This document shows, piece by piece, positions 54,960 to 62,784 of a stretch of 64,000 nt of DNA. This stretch comes from Panacagrimonas sp. GTDB lineage: Bacteria > Pseudomonadota > Gammaproteobacteria > Nevskiales > Nevskiaceae. The stretch is from the NCBI RefSeq assembly GCF_020697055.1, contig NZ_JAJFBP010000011.1:1-64000 (forward strand). The letters run 5' to 3'. Each line of letters starts with the position of its first letter. Positions within the stretch are counted from its first letter, which is position 1. The notes under the pieces were generated by a model. It worked only from the letters and a program-made list of their open reading frames with translations, did no database searches and had not been told where the DNA came from. Made by a program: the position numbers and the translations under genes.

Positions 54960-56578
54960 CCGGCGGCGCGACGCCAGGGCAGCGGCGCCCCATCGAGTTG
55001 GAGATCGCAACGCCGGAGGACTGGCGCGTCCTGCGCCTGCTTTCGTTCTATCGCCTGGCATTGGTCGGCATCCTGCTGGGGCTGCTGGCGGCCGAATACA
55101 CGCCGCAGGTGCTGTCGGCGATCAAGCCCGCCTGGTATCGCTGGACCTGCCAGGGCTACGCGGCGGCCGCGCTGCTGCTGACCTGGCTGGTCCAGACCCA
55201 GCGGCCCGAGATCAGCTGGCAGGCCTATCTCAATTTCCTGGTCGACCTGGCCGCGACCGCCACGCTGGTCTACGCCAGCGGCGGCGTCGACGACGGCCTG
55301 GGTACGTTGCTGCTGATCCCCGCGGTGGTATGCGCGCTGGTGCTCACGCCGCGCATGGCGGTGACGCTCGCGGCAATCGGCACGCTGGGCATGTTCGGCG
55401 AAGAGCTCGTGCGCCAGGCCGGAAATCCGATCGATGCCGCCGCCTATACCTCCACCGGCGTGCTCGGACTGATCCTGTTCGGCACCTCGATCGCGGCCAA
55501 TACGGTCGCGCAGCGCGCGCGCAAGTCCGAAGCGCTGGCCGTGCGCATGGGCAGCGAGTTCGCCAACCTGTCGCGCCTCAACGAGGTGATCCTCGAATCG
55601 ATGCACACCGGCGTGCTGGTGCTGGATGACAGCCTGCGCATCGCCAACCTCAACGCCGCTGCGCGCGAGTTGCTGCGCACCACCAGCCGCGCCGAAGGCC
55701 GTTCACTGGAGCTCGAATCCGCGCCGCTGGCCGAGCGCCTGCGATGGTGGCTGGTGTCCAAGGAGACCAGTGACGAGCCGATCTCTCTGGGCGTGAACAT
55801 GCCCGAGGTCAACGTGCGACTCTCGCGCCTGGGAGCGGGTCCGCAGGCGCCGATCCTGGTGGTGATCGAGGATGCCTCGCGCCTGCGTGAACAGGCCCAG
55901 CAGATCAAGCTGGCGGCGCTGGGGCGGTTGTCGGCGAGCATCGCGCACGAGATCCGCAATCCGCTGGCGGCGATCAGCCATGCGGGCCAGCTGATGTACG
56001 AGGCGCCCGAGATCAGCGCCGACAATCGGCGCCTGCTGGCGATGATCCATCGCCACAGCGATCGCATCGACAAGATCATCACCGACATCATGGCGCTGTC
56101 GCGACGCGAGGCGGCGCAGCCGGTCGCGATACCCCTGGCGCTATGGCTGGAAGACACCGTCGCGCTGTACCGCGAAGGTCATGCCACGGCGCAGCGGCCG
56201 GTCGATCTGGCCGACATCCCGAAGTCCGTGCGTGTGCACTTCGATCCGCGCCACCTGCAGCAGCTGATGTTCAATCTGTGGGACAACGCCTTTCGCCACG
56301 GCGCCCGCGACGGCCAGGCGATCAACGTGCGCGTCAGTGTCGGCGTCGAGCGCAGTGGTCGTCCCTGGCTCGACGTGTCGGACAACGGGCCGGGCATCGC
56401 GCCCGAGGTGGTCGACAAGATCTTCGAGCCGTTCTTCACCACGTCGCACGGCGGAACGGGGCTGGGGCTTTACCTCGCGCGCGAATTGTGCGAATTCAAC
56501 CAGGCGCGTATGAGTTACCAGCGCCGCCCGGTCGGCGCCTGCTTCCGCATCAGCTTCACCCCGGGAGGAATCGAATGA
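54947..56578 (+). CDS. pilS: Sensor histidine kinase PilS
   Basis: Inner-membrane sensor kinase of the PilSR system controlling pilin transcription; about 543 residues. Six hydrophobic helices lie in the first 190 residues (LSFYRLALVGILLGLLAAEY through TGVLGLILFGTSIAAN), followed by a PAS domain (NEVILESMHTGVLVLDDSLRIANLNAAA). The kinase has H-box LSASIAHEIRNPLAAISHAGQLM, N-box LWDNAFRHG, and G-boxes DNGPGIAPEVVDKIF and GGTGLGLYLARELCE. The start is uncertain: GTG 54947 gives the length closest to Pseudomonas PilS (530) and overlaps the preceding gene; no ATG is available before the first helix. The stop overlaps the pilR ATG. Confidence 0.93.
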   Translation: MQQLTGGATPGQRRPIELEIATPEDWRVLRLLSFYRLALVGILLGLLAAEYTPQVLSAIKPAWYRWTCQGYAAAALLLTWLVQTQRPEISWQAYLNFLVDLAATATLVYASGGVDDGLGTLLLIPAVVCALVLTPRMAVTLAAIGTLGMFGEELVRQAGNPIDAAAYTSTGVLGLILFGTSIAANTVAQRARKSEALAVRMGSEFANLSRLNEVILESMHTGVLVLDDSLRIANLNAAARELLRTTSRAEGRSLELESAPLAERLRWWLVSKETSDEPISLGVNMPEVNVRLSRLGAGPQAPILVVIEDASRLREQAQQIKLAALGRLSASIAHEIRNPLAAISHAGQLMYEAPEISADNRRLLAMIHRHSDRIDKIITDIMALSRREAAQPVAIPLALWLEDTVALYREGHATAQRPVDLADIPKSVRVHFDPRHLQQLMFNLWDNAFRHGARDGQAINVRVSVGVERSGRPWLDVSDNGPGIAPEVVDKIFEPFFTTSHGGTGLGLYLARELCEFNQARMSYQRRPVGACFRISFTPGGIE

Positions 56579-57978
56579 ACAAGGCGGCGCCCGGAACTGC
56601 CTCCAAGCTGGCCCTGATCGTCGATGACGAGGCCGATATCCGCGAACTGCTCGAGATCACGCTCTCGCGCATGGGCGTGAAGTGCTGTGCGGCCGCCGAC
56701 CTCGGCGAAGCGCGCCAGTGGCTGCAGGAGAAGACGTTCGACTTCGCCATCACCGACATGCGCCTGCCCGACGGCAACGGCATCGACCTGGTGCGCCTGG
56801 TGCAGTCCGAATACAGCCGTCTGCCGATCGCGGTGATCACGGCGCACGGCAACGCCCAGGCGGCGGTCGAGAGCCTCAAGGCGGGCGCGTTCGACTTCGT
56901 GTCCAAGCCGGTCGACCTGAAGGTGCTGCGCAAGCTGGTCGAGACCGCGCTGCAGATGGGCGACGAGGCGGCCGCCGAGGAGGACAACGGCGGCCTGCTC
57001 GGCTCGCACGAATCGGTCGTGAAGCTGCGCCAGCTGGTCGATCGTCTCGCGCGCAGCCAGGCGCCGGTGCACATCCATGGCGAGTCGGGCACCGGCAAGG
57101 AGCTCGTGGCGCGCCTGATCCACGACAAGTCGCCGCGCGCATCCGCGCCGTTCGTGCCGGTCAACTGCGGCGCGATCCCGTCGGAGCTGATGGAGAGCGA
57201 GTTCTTCGGGCATCTGAAGGGCTCGTTCACCGGCGCGGTGCGCGACAAGGGCGGGCTGTTCCAGGCGGCCGAGGGCGGCACGCTGTTCCTCGACGAGATC
57301 GCCGACCTGCCGCTGCACATGCAGGTCAAGCTGCTGCGCGCGATACAGGAGCGCGCGATCCGGCCGGTCGGCGCGGAGGCCGAGATCTCGGTCAATGTTC
57401 GGCTGATCTCGGCCACCCACAAGAATCTCGTCGACCTGGTCAACAAAGGCGCGTTCCGCCAGGACCTCTACTACCGCGTGAACGTCATCGAGGTGCGAAC
57501 GCCGCCGCTGCGTTCACGCGGCGCCGATATCCCGATGCTGGCGGACCACATGCTGGTCCGACTGTCGCGCGCGGCGGGGATGACCAAGGTGCCCCGGCTC
57601 GACGAGTCGGCGCAACGCACGCTGCTGAACTACGAGTTCCCGGGCAACGTGCGCGAACTCGAGAACATCCTCGAGCGCGCGCTGACGCTGTGCGATGGCT
57701 CGACCATCAGCAACGAGGATCTGCAGCTGCGGGGGGGCGAAGCGTCCGAACCGGCGCCCGAACATGGCGCCGCGCGTCCGACCGTGGCACCTGCGCCCGC
57801 CGCCAATGGCAACGGATCGTCGGGCGCCGGACTGGATGATCGCGTCGAGGAGCTCGAGCGCCAGGCGATCCGCGATGCGCTGGAGAAGACGCGTTACAAC
57901 AAGACCAAGGCGGCGGCGCTGCTCGGACTCACGTTCCGGCAGCTGCGCTACAAGGTGAAGAAGCTCAATCTCGAATGA
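56575..57978 (+). CDS. pilR: Sigma-54-dependent response regulator PilR
   Basis: NtrC-type activator, 467 residues. The receiver domain has the acidic pair in VDDEADIRE, the phospho-Asp in ITDMRLPDGNG and Lys in DFVSKPVDL. The AAA+ domain has Walker A GESGTGKE, the sigma-54 contact loop GSFTGA (the PilR variant of GAFTGA), Walker B TLFLDEIADLP and the sensor FPGNVRELENIL. After an Ala/Pro/Gly linker (about residues 385-420), the Fis-type HTH is NKTKAAALLGLTFRQLRYKVKKL. Its target in relatives is the pilA promoter, which is not in this window. The gene overlaps pilS at ATGA and the DUF885 gene at its 3' end. Confidence 0.96.
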   Translation: MNKAAPGTASKLALIVDDEADIRELLEITLSRMGVKCCAAADLGEARQWLQEKTFDFAITDMRLPDGNGIDLVRLVQSEYSRLPIAVITAHGNAQAAVESLKAGAFDFVSKPVDLKVLRKLVETALQMGDEAAAEEDNGGLLGSHESVVKLRQLVDRLARSQAPVHIHGESGTGKELVARLIHDKSPRASAPFVPVNCGAIPSELMESEFFGHLKGSFTGAVRDKGGLFQAAEGGTLFLDEIADLPLHMQVKLLRAIQERAIRPVGAEAEISVNVRLISATHKNLVDLVNKGAFRQDLYYRVNVIEVRTPPLRSRGADIPMLADHMLVRLSRAAGMTKVPRLDESAQRTLLNYEFPGNVRELENILERALTLCDGSTISNEDLQLRGGEASEPAPEHGAARPTVAPAPAANGNGSSGAGLDDRVEELERQAIRDALEKTRYNKTKAAALLGLTFRQLRYKVKKLNLE

Positions 57979-59825
57979 GCGGGTCGGCCGACGTTCGCAT
58001 TCGACTCGCGTCGCTGCTCATCGCCGCGATGCTGGCCTCGTGTGGCGATCCCACGCCCCGGTCCGGCGCAGACGGGACGGCCGGGTCGGATGCACCTGCC
58101 GCCGGTGACGCCGCGAAGGGTGGGGCGGCCGAGCGCCAGCGCGCGCTGTTCGACAGGTCGTGGCAGCGGCGGCTGGAGCGAAGTCCGATCACCGCCACGT
58201 TCCTTGGCGATGCGCGCTACAACGATCGATTGGACGATTTGTCGATCGCCGCGTTCGAGGCCGATCACGCCGCCGACGTCGCCGACCTGGAGGCGCTCAA
58301 GGCGATCGATCGCGATCAGCTGCCGCCGGCCGAGCAGACCAACCACGACCTGTTCCGCCGCGATCTCGAGGATCGCATCGAGGGCTACGCGTTCCAGGGC
58401 CACCTGATGGCGGTGAGCCAGCTCGATGGGCCGCAGCTGCTGGCGCAGATCATCGAGTTCACGCCTTACGCGACGGTCAAGGACTACGAGCGCTGGCTGT
58501 CGCGGCTGCAGGGCCTGGATCGCTATATCGACCAGACCATCATGCTGCTGCGAGCGGGCATGGCCGAGAAGCGCGTGCGACCGCGCATCGTGATGCAGCG
58601 CGTGCTGCCGCAGATCGCGTCGCAGCTGGTCACTCGCGCCGAAGACAGCCCGTATTACGAGCCGTTCAAGCGCTTCCCCGAGTCGGTGCCGGCCAACGTG
58701 CGCACACAGCTCGACCTGGCGGGGCAGTCGACGATCATCGACGTCGTGGTGCCGGCCCTGCAGCGCCTGCACGATTTCCTGGAAAAGGAGTACCTGCCGG
58801 CCTGTCCCGAGAACGAGATGGGCCTGATGTTCCAGCCGCGCGGCGCCGAGTTCTACGCCTGGCTGGTCCGGCACCACACCAGCACCAATCTGACGCCCGA
58901 CCAGATCCACGAGATCGGCGTGGCCGAGGTCGCCCGGATCCGCGAGGAGATGGTGACGGTGATGCGCCAGGCCGGACACACCGGCAGCATCCAGCGTTTC
59001 AAGGAGAAGCTCAGCTGGAACCCGCGCTACAGCTACAGCGACCGCGCGGCGCTGCTGGAGGCCTATCGCGCGGTCGGCAAACGCATCGATCCGGAACTGC
59101 CGCGCCTGTTCGGCAAGCTGCCGCGAACGCCCTACGGCGTGCGCGCGATTCCCGATATCGCGGCCCCTTCGGCGCCGGCGGCCTACTACTACCCGCCTTC
59201 GGCGGACGGCAGTCGCGCCGGCTATTTCTACGCCAACACCTGGCATCCCGAATCGCGCCCGGGCTGGGAGATGGAGGCGCTCACCGCGCACGAAGCGGTG
59301 CCCGGCCATCACCTGCAGATCGCGCTCGCCAACGAGCTGCCGGACGTCCCCGAGTTCCGGCGCCACGGACTGGAGCTCACGGCCTTCGTCGAGGGCTGGG
59401 GCCTGTATGCGGAGTCGCTGGGTTCGGAACTCGGGCTGTACCAGGACGCCGGCTCGCGGTTCGGGCGGCTGAACTTCGAGATGTGGCGCGCGGTGCGGTT
59501 GGTGGTCGACACCGGCCTGCACGCCAAGGGCTGGACCCGCAAGCGTGCGCGCGAGTACGCGCGGGACAACGCGCCCAAGTCGGAGGAGGAGATCGCCGTC
59601 GAGGTCGATCGGTATCTGGCGATGCCGGGACAGGCGCTGGCATACAAGATCGGCGAGATGCGGATCCAGGCCTTGCGCAAGCGGGCCCAGGACAAGCTCG
59701 GAGATCGCTTCGACGTGCGCAGATTCCACGACACGGTGCTGGGCAGCGGGGCGTTGCCGCTGGATCTGCTGGAGCAGAACGTGGACGCCTGGATAGATGC
59801 CGCGGCGGGTCAGAGCGGGAGTTAG
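57975..59825 (+). CDS. DUF885 family metallohydrolase-like lipoprotein
   Basis: A 616-residue exported protein. The lipobox LASC gives acylated Cys23 after a signal peptide (LASLLIAAMLAS), followed by an Ala/Gly/Asp-rich linker to about residue 52. The domain from RALFDRSWQRRLERSPITATFLGDARYND to PGQALAYKIGEMRIQALRKRAQ is DUF885. The motif HEAVPGHH (about residue 439) resembles an HExxH-type zinc site and, with the downstream Glu in FVEGWGLYAESLG, suggests a gluzincin-like peptidase. The activity is not established here. The ATG overlaps the pilR stop (ATGA), so it is coupled to pilSR. Confidence 0.88.
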   Translation: MSGSADVRIRLASLLIAAMLASCGDPTPRSGADGTAGSDAPAAGDAAKGGAAERQRALFDRSWQRRLERSPITATFLGDARYNDRLDDLSIAAFEADHAADVADLEALKAIDRDQLPPAEQTNHDLFRRDLEDRIEGYAFQGHLMAVSQLDGPQLLAQIIEFTPYATVKDYERWLSRLQGLDRYIDQTIMLLRAGMAEKRVRPRIVMQRVLPQIASQLVTRAEDSPYYEPFKRFPESVPANVRTQLDLAGQSTIIDVVVPALQRLHDFLEKEYLPACPENEMGLMFQPRGAEFYAWLVRHHTSTNLTPDQIHEIGVAEVARIREEMVTVMRQAGHTGSIQRFKEKLSWNPRYSYSDRAALLEAYRAVGKRIDPELPRLFGKLPRTPYGVRAIPDIAAPSAPAAYYYPPSADGSRAGYFYANTWHPESRPGWEMEALTAHEAVPGHHLQIALANELPDVPEFRRHGLELTAFVEGWGLYAESLGSELGLYQDAGSRFGRLNFEMWRAVRLVVDTGLHAKGWTRKRAREYARDNAPKSEEEIAVEVDRYLAMPGQALAYKIGEMRIQALRKRAQDKLGDRFDVRRFHDTVLGSGALPLDLLEQNVDAWIDAAAGQSGS

Positions 59826-59901
59826 GCGGTAGGCGTTAGGCGGTAGGGTGCTCGCTTCGGGCGTCAGAACAGCGGACTTGACGCCTAACGCCTGACGCCT
59901 A
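59823..59901. repeat. Long inverted repeat between DUF885 and clp/vfr genes
   Basis: Left arm (59823-59846, taggcggtaggcgttaggcggtag) and right arm (59880-59901) are inverted copies of about 22 nt with four mismatches around a 33-nt loop. Each arm is itself a tandem of the hexamer taggcg separated by one or two bases. It begins inside the stop codon of the DUF885 gene and ends two bases before the stop of the convergent regulator, so it is placed as a bidirectional terminator. Similar aggcgttaggcg elements recur in Xanthomonadales genomes, from memory only. Confidence 0.75.
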
Positions 59902-59902
59902 T

Positions 59903-60517
59903 TCAGGCCGGATTGAACACCAGGATCGATCGGCCCTGGCTCGCGATCATGCCGTCTTCTTCGAGCTTCTTGAGCACGCGCCCGGCCATCTCGCGCGAGC
60001 AGCCGACGATCCGGGCGAGCTCCTGGCGACTGGTCTTGATCACCGTGCCCCGCGCGTTCAGCACGGCGTCCGGCTTGCGGCAGAGTTCGAGCAGTTCGTG
60101 GGCCAGGCGCCCCGCCACGTCCAGGAATGCCAGATCGCGCAGGCGGCGGCTGGTGTCGCGCAGGCGGGCGGCCAGCTGCCCCGCGACCTCGAACATGATG
60201 TCGGGCTGCTTGCGGACGAACTCGCGAAACATCGCCAGCTCCATCTCGGCCACCAGGATGGGCGTGCGCGAGCGCACGATCGCCGTGCGCGTGCGCTGTT
60301 CGGGGAAAAGGCACATCTCGCCGAAGAATTCGCCTGGATTCAGGTAGGCCAGGACCATCTCGCGTTCGCCTTCCTTGGTCAGCACGCTGACCGAGCCCTC
60401 GACGATCAGGTACAGCGAGCGGGGCTCGTCGCCGGAATTGAGGATGTTGTGCTTGGGTCCGAAGCTCCGCTTTCGCGAAAAGTCGATGAACTCTTTCACT
60501 GCGGGTTTATGGAACAT
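59903..60517 (-). CDS. CRP family transcription regulator (Vfr/Clp-like)
   Basis: A 204-residue CRP-type regulator. The cyclic-nucleotide-binding cassette reads LNPGEFFGEMCLFPEQRTRTAIV: the E. coli cAMP contact Arg82 is kept and Ser83 is replaced by Thr. RDTSRRLRDLAFLDV keeps the C-helix Thr-Ser. The HTH SRQELARIVGCSREMAGRVLKKLEEDG keeps the DNA-contacting Arg, Glu and Arg of CRP. It is therefore expected to bind cAMP and a TGTGA-type site, unlike Xanthomonas Clp, where the cassette is altered and c-di-GMP acts. The N-terminus is short relative to Clp. It is divergent from osmC-speD, the same order as vfr in Pseudomonas. Confidence 0.92.
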   Translation of the reverse strand: MFHKPAVKEFIDFSRKRSFGPKHNILNSGDEPRSLYLIVEGSVSVLTKEGEREMVLAYLNPGEFFGEMCLFPEQRTRTAIVRSRTPILVAEMELAMFREFVRKQPDIMFEVAGQLAARLRDTSRRLRDLAFLDVAGRLAHELLELCRKPDAVLNARGTVIKTSRQELARIVGCSREMAGRVLKKLEEDGMIASQGRSILVFNPA

Positions 60518-60540
60518 CCCCTCGCTCCGTGGTCGTGAGC

Positions 60541-60575
60541 TTGTGCCTTGTTTTCACTGAAAGTAGCACAATTGT
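60541..60575. promoter_or_regulatory. Inverted repeats in the regulator-osmC divergent region
   Basis: ttgtgc (60541-60546) and gcacaa (60566-60571) are exact inverted hexamers 19 nt apart, and the second overlaps an 8-nt palindrome acaattgt (60568-60575). They lie 24 to 58 nt upstream of the regulator's start and could be an autoregulatory site, though they do not form a proper TGTGA-N6-TCACA CRP box. Confidence 0.35.
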
Positions 60576-60612
60576 CACGGGCCTTAGGCAACCTGACGAT
60601 CCGGACGAGCGC

Positions 60613-61059
60613 ATGCAGGCACGAGTGAAGTGGGTGGAGAACGCGGCGTTCGTCGGCGAGACCGGCAGCAGCCACGCGGTGGTGATCGACGGTCCCGCGG
60701 AGATCGGCGGGCGCAATCTCGGGGCGCGGCCGATGGAACTGATGCTGCTCTCCGTCGGCGCGTGTTCGGCGGTGGACGTCGTGCACATCCTCAAAAAAGC
60801 GCGACAGCCGGTGAAGGACTGCTTCGTCGAGGTCGAGGGCAAGCGTGCCGAGACCGAGCCCAAGGTCTTCACCGACATCCACCTCCAGTTCGTGGTCAGC
60901 GGCGAGGGGCTGAGCGAAAACCAGGTGAAGCGGGCGGTGGAGCTGTCGGCCGACAAGTACTGCTCGGCCTCGATCATGCTCAAGCGCGGCGGCGTCAACG
61001 TCACGCACGGGTACGAGATCCGGGCCAGTGGCGCGGCGGCGGCCGCCGGCGGCGCCTGA
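60613..61059 (+). CDS. OsmC family protein (YhfA-like)
   Basis: A 148-residue OsmC-fold protein. The paired redox cysteines are present: LLSVGACSAVDVVHILKKAR and ADKYCSASIMLKR, with the Arg/Glu usual in the family near the N-terminus. OsmC/Ohr proteins reduce organic peroxides by a thiol mechanism, but the YhfA branch that this resembles has not been given a clear role. The start is the ATG at 60613 (MQARVKWVENAAF). The gene stands between the CRP-like regulator and speD, as in Pseudomonas. Confidence 0.9.
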   Translation: MQARVKWVENAAFVGETGSSHAVVIDGPAEIGGRNLGARPMELMLLSVGACSAVDVVHILKKARQPVKDCFVEVEGKRAETEPKVFTDIHLQFVVSGEGLSENQVKRAVELSADKYCSASIMLKRGGVNVTHGYEIRASGAAAAAGGA

Positions 61060-61105
61060 GTCGCCCACGCGCCCGGCTTCCTCCCGCATAATTCGCGGTT
61101 AGTGA

Positions 61106-61125
61106 GCGCCCTCGGCGGGGGGCGC
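61106..61125 (+). other. Hairpin upstream of speD
   Basis: gcgccc (61106-61111) pairs with gggcgc (61120-61125) in the 98-nt gap between osmC and speD, downstream of a cataat -10-like word at 61087. It could shape the speD leader. Confidence 0.35.
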
Positions 61126-61157
61126 ATGATTCGCGGCGCAGTTCGACGGAGACCCGA

Positions 61158-61955
61158 TTGGCCAAGCCCACCAGCAACCCGAAACTCAAGCTGCTCGGGT
61201 TCAACAACCTGACGAAGTCGCTGTCGTTCAATATTTACGACATCTGCTACGCGCGCACGGCAGAGCACAAGCGCGAATACATCGAGTACATCGACGAGGC
61301 CTACAACGCCGAGCGTCTGACCGCGGTGCTGACCGAAGTGGCCGACATCATCGGCGCGAACATCCTCAATGTCGCGAGCCAGGACTACGATCCCCAGGGC
61401 GCGAGCGTGACGATGCTGATCTCGGAAGGCCACCACGACGGTCTGCCGACACCGACGACGGCCAAGAAAAAGTCGATCGTGAATCACCTCGACAAGAGCC
61501 ACATCACCGTCCACACCTATCCCGAGACCCACCCGGACTCGGGCATCAGCACTTTCCGCGCGGATATCGACGTTTCGACCTGCGGCAAGATCTCGCCGCT
61601 CAAGGCGTTGAACTTCCTGATCAAGAGTTTCGAGAGCGACATCGTGGTGATGGACTACCGCGTGCGCGGCTTCACCCGCAACGTGCGCGGGATGAAGCAT
61701 TTCATCGATCACCAGATCGACTCGATCCAGAACTTCATCTCGCGCGGTATCCGCGACCGTTACGACATGGTCGACGTGAACGTGTATCAGGAGAGCATCT
61801 TCCATACGAAGATGCGCCTGAAGGAACTCGACCTGGACACCTATCTCTTCGGCGAGGGTGTGTCGGAGTTGCCGCCGCGCGAAGCCAAGCGCATCCGCGA
61901 TCGCGTCAATCACGAGATCATGGAAGTGTTCTACGGCCGGAACATCCAGCGCTGA
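61158..61955 (+). CDS. speD: S-adenosylmethionine decarboxylase proenzyme
   Basis: Makes decarboxylated AdoMet, the aminopropyl donor for spermidine. The 265-residue proenzyme (264 in E. coli) cleaves itself at Lys113-Ser114 in [16 protein letters not shown]; Ser114 becomes the pyruvoyl cofactor of the alpha chain. The E. coli-type signature [28 protein letters not shown] follows. The start is a TTG at 61158 preceded by cggaga at 7 nt, giving [32 protein letters not shown]; no ATG or GTG upstream fits. A GC-rich hairpin ends the gene. Confidence 0.96.
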   Translation: MAKPTSNPKLKLLGFNNLTKSLSFNIYDICYARTAEHKREYIEYIDEAYNAERLTAVLTEVADIIGANILNVASQDYDPQGASVTMLISEGHHDGLPTPTTAKKKSIVNHLDKSHITVHTYPETHPDSGISTFRADIDVSTCGKISPLKALNFLIKSFESDIVVMDYRVRGFTRNVRGMKHFIDHQIDSIQNFISRGIRDRYDMVDVNVYQESIFHTKMRLKELDLDTYLFGEGVSELPPREAKRIRDRVNHEIMEVFYGRNIQR

Positions 61956-61964
61956 GTCCCGTGT

Positions 61965-61987
61965 GACCGGCCGCCCATTGGCCGGTC
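61965..61987 (+). terminator. Hairpin after speD
   Basis: gaccggcc (61965-61972) pairs perfectly with ggccggtc (61980-61987) around gcccatt; only weak T-content follows, so termination is likely but unproven. Confidence 0.6.
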
Positions 61988-62038
61988 GCCTCGCGTGGGG
62001 CGTTTCCCTATGATCGGCGCTGGGGTCAGGGAGGCGGG

Positions 62039-62743
62039 ATGGGCAAGTTCCTGCGGGTGCTGCAGAAAGCCGGGCTGGTCGAGGCCGACGCGGACGACGC
62101 GTCCGCTGCGCTCGAGGCCGAGGCGCTCGCCTCGGTTCCGTCGATGCCGGACGCCGAACCGGCCGCACCCGCCACCGGGATCCTGAGCGAAGCCGAAAGC
62201 CGCATCGAGGAAAGCCGCTCGTTCGACGTGCTGTACGCCGAGCGTGGCGTGCCTGCTTCGCCGTTCCCCGCCGAAAAGCTGCTCAAGCTGGTCGACGGCC
62301 TGCGCGCGATGGAGCCGGCGGTTCGCAAGGCCGCGGTGCTCGCGATGGATTCGGCCGACGACAACTGGACGATCGACGACGCCGCGCTGGACGCGAGCCG
62401 CAAGATCAAGGCACTGAACGAGACCAAGGCGCTGCTGGTGCAGCAGGCCGCCAGCCAGGCGGCGCACGCGCAGGAGCGGCTGCAGGCCCGCGAGCAGCGC
62501 CAGAGCGAATCCCTCGCCGCCATCCGCCAGCAGATCGGCGATCTCGAGGCGTTGATGCAGCGCGAGGTCGAAAAGGCGACGGCCGAGAAGGCCTCCCTGG
62601 GCGCCGAAGCGAAATCCGCACATGAGGCGAGCCTGCGCGAGTCCGCGCGACTGGACCTCGAGATCGCGCGTCTGCAGGAAGTGCTCGATACCTTCGTCCC
62701 GCCGGCCGTGGTGCCGAGCGGCACGCCCGCGTCCCGTTCCTGA
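62039..62743 (+). CDS. Coiled-coil protein of unknown function
   Basis: A 234-residue cytoplasmic protein not recognised as a named family. MGKFLRVLQKAGLVEADADD is followed by an acidic Ala/Pro-rich segment, a compact helical part (FDVLYAERGVPASPFPAEKLLKLVDGLRAMEPAVRKAAVLAMDSADDNW, about 60-115), and a long coiled coil (about 125-225, Gln/Glu/Ala-rich, with QERLQAREQRQSESLAAIRQQIGDLEALMQREVEKA). No signal peptide or membrane helix is visible. It lies 41 nt upstream of the binding-protein gene on the same strand, so the two are likely cotranscribed. A scaffold or vesicle/stress-related role is possible, but nothing in the sequence proves it. Confidence 0.8.
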   Translation: MGKFLRVLQKAGLVEADADDASAALEAEALASVPSMPDAEPAAPATGILSEAESRIEESRSFDVLYAERGVPASPFPAEKLLKLVDGLRAMEPAVRKAAVLAMDSADDNWTIDDAALDASRKIKALNETKALLVQQAASQAAHAQERLQAREQRQSESLAAIRQQIGDLEALMQREVEKATAEKASLGAEAKSAHEASLRESARLDLEIARLQEVLDTFVPPAVVPSGTPASRS

Positions 62744-62784
62744 CGACGCGGTCGCTTTTCCTATTCAATCTCGAGGAGCCGTAC

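Noticed and set aside
60541-60557. tgtgccttgttttcact as a CRP/Vfr site
   Set aside because: The half-sites are degenerate and separated by seven instead of six bases.
61060-61157. Possible AdoMet or polyamine riboswitch before speD
   Set aside because: Only a short GC hairpin is present; no conserved riboswitch core could be recognised in 98 nt.
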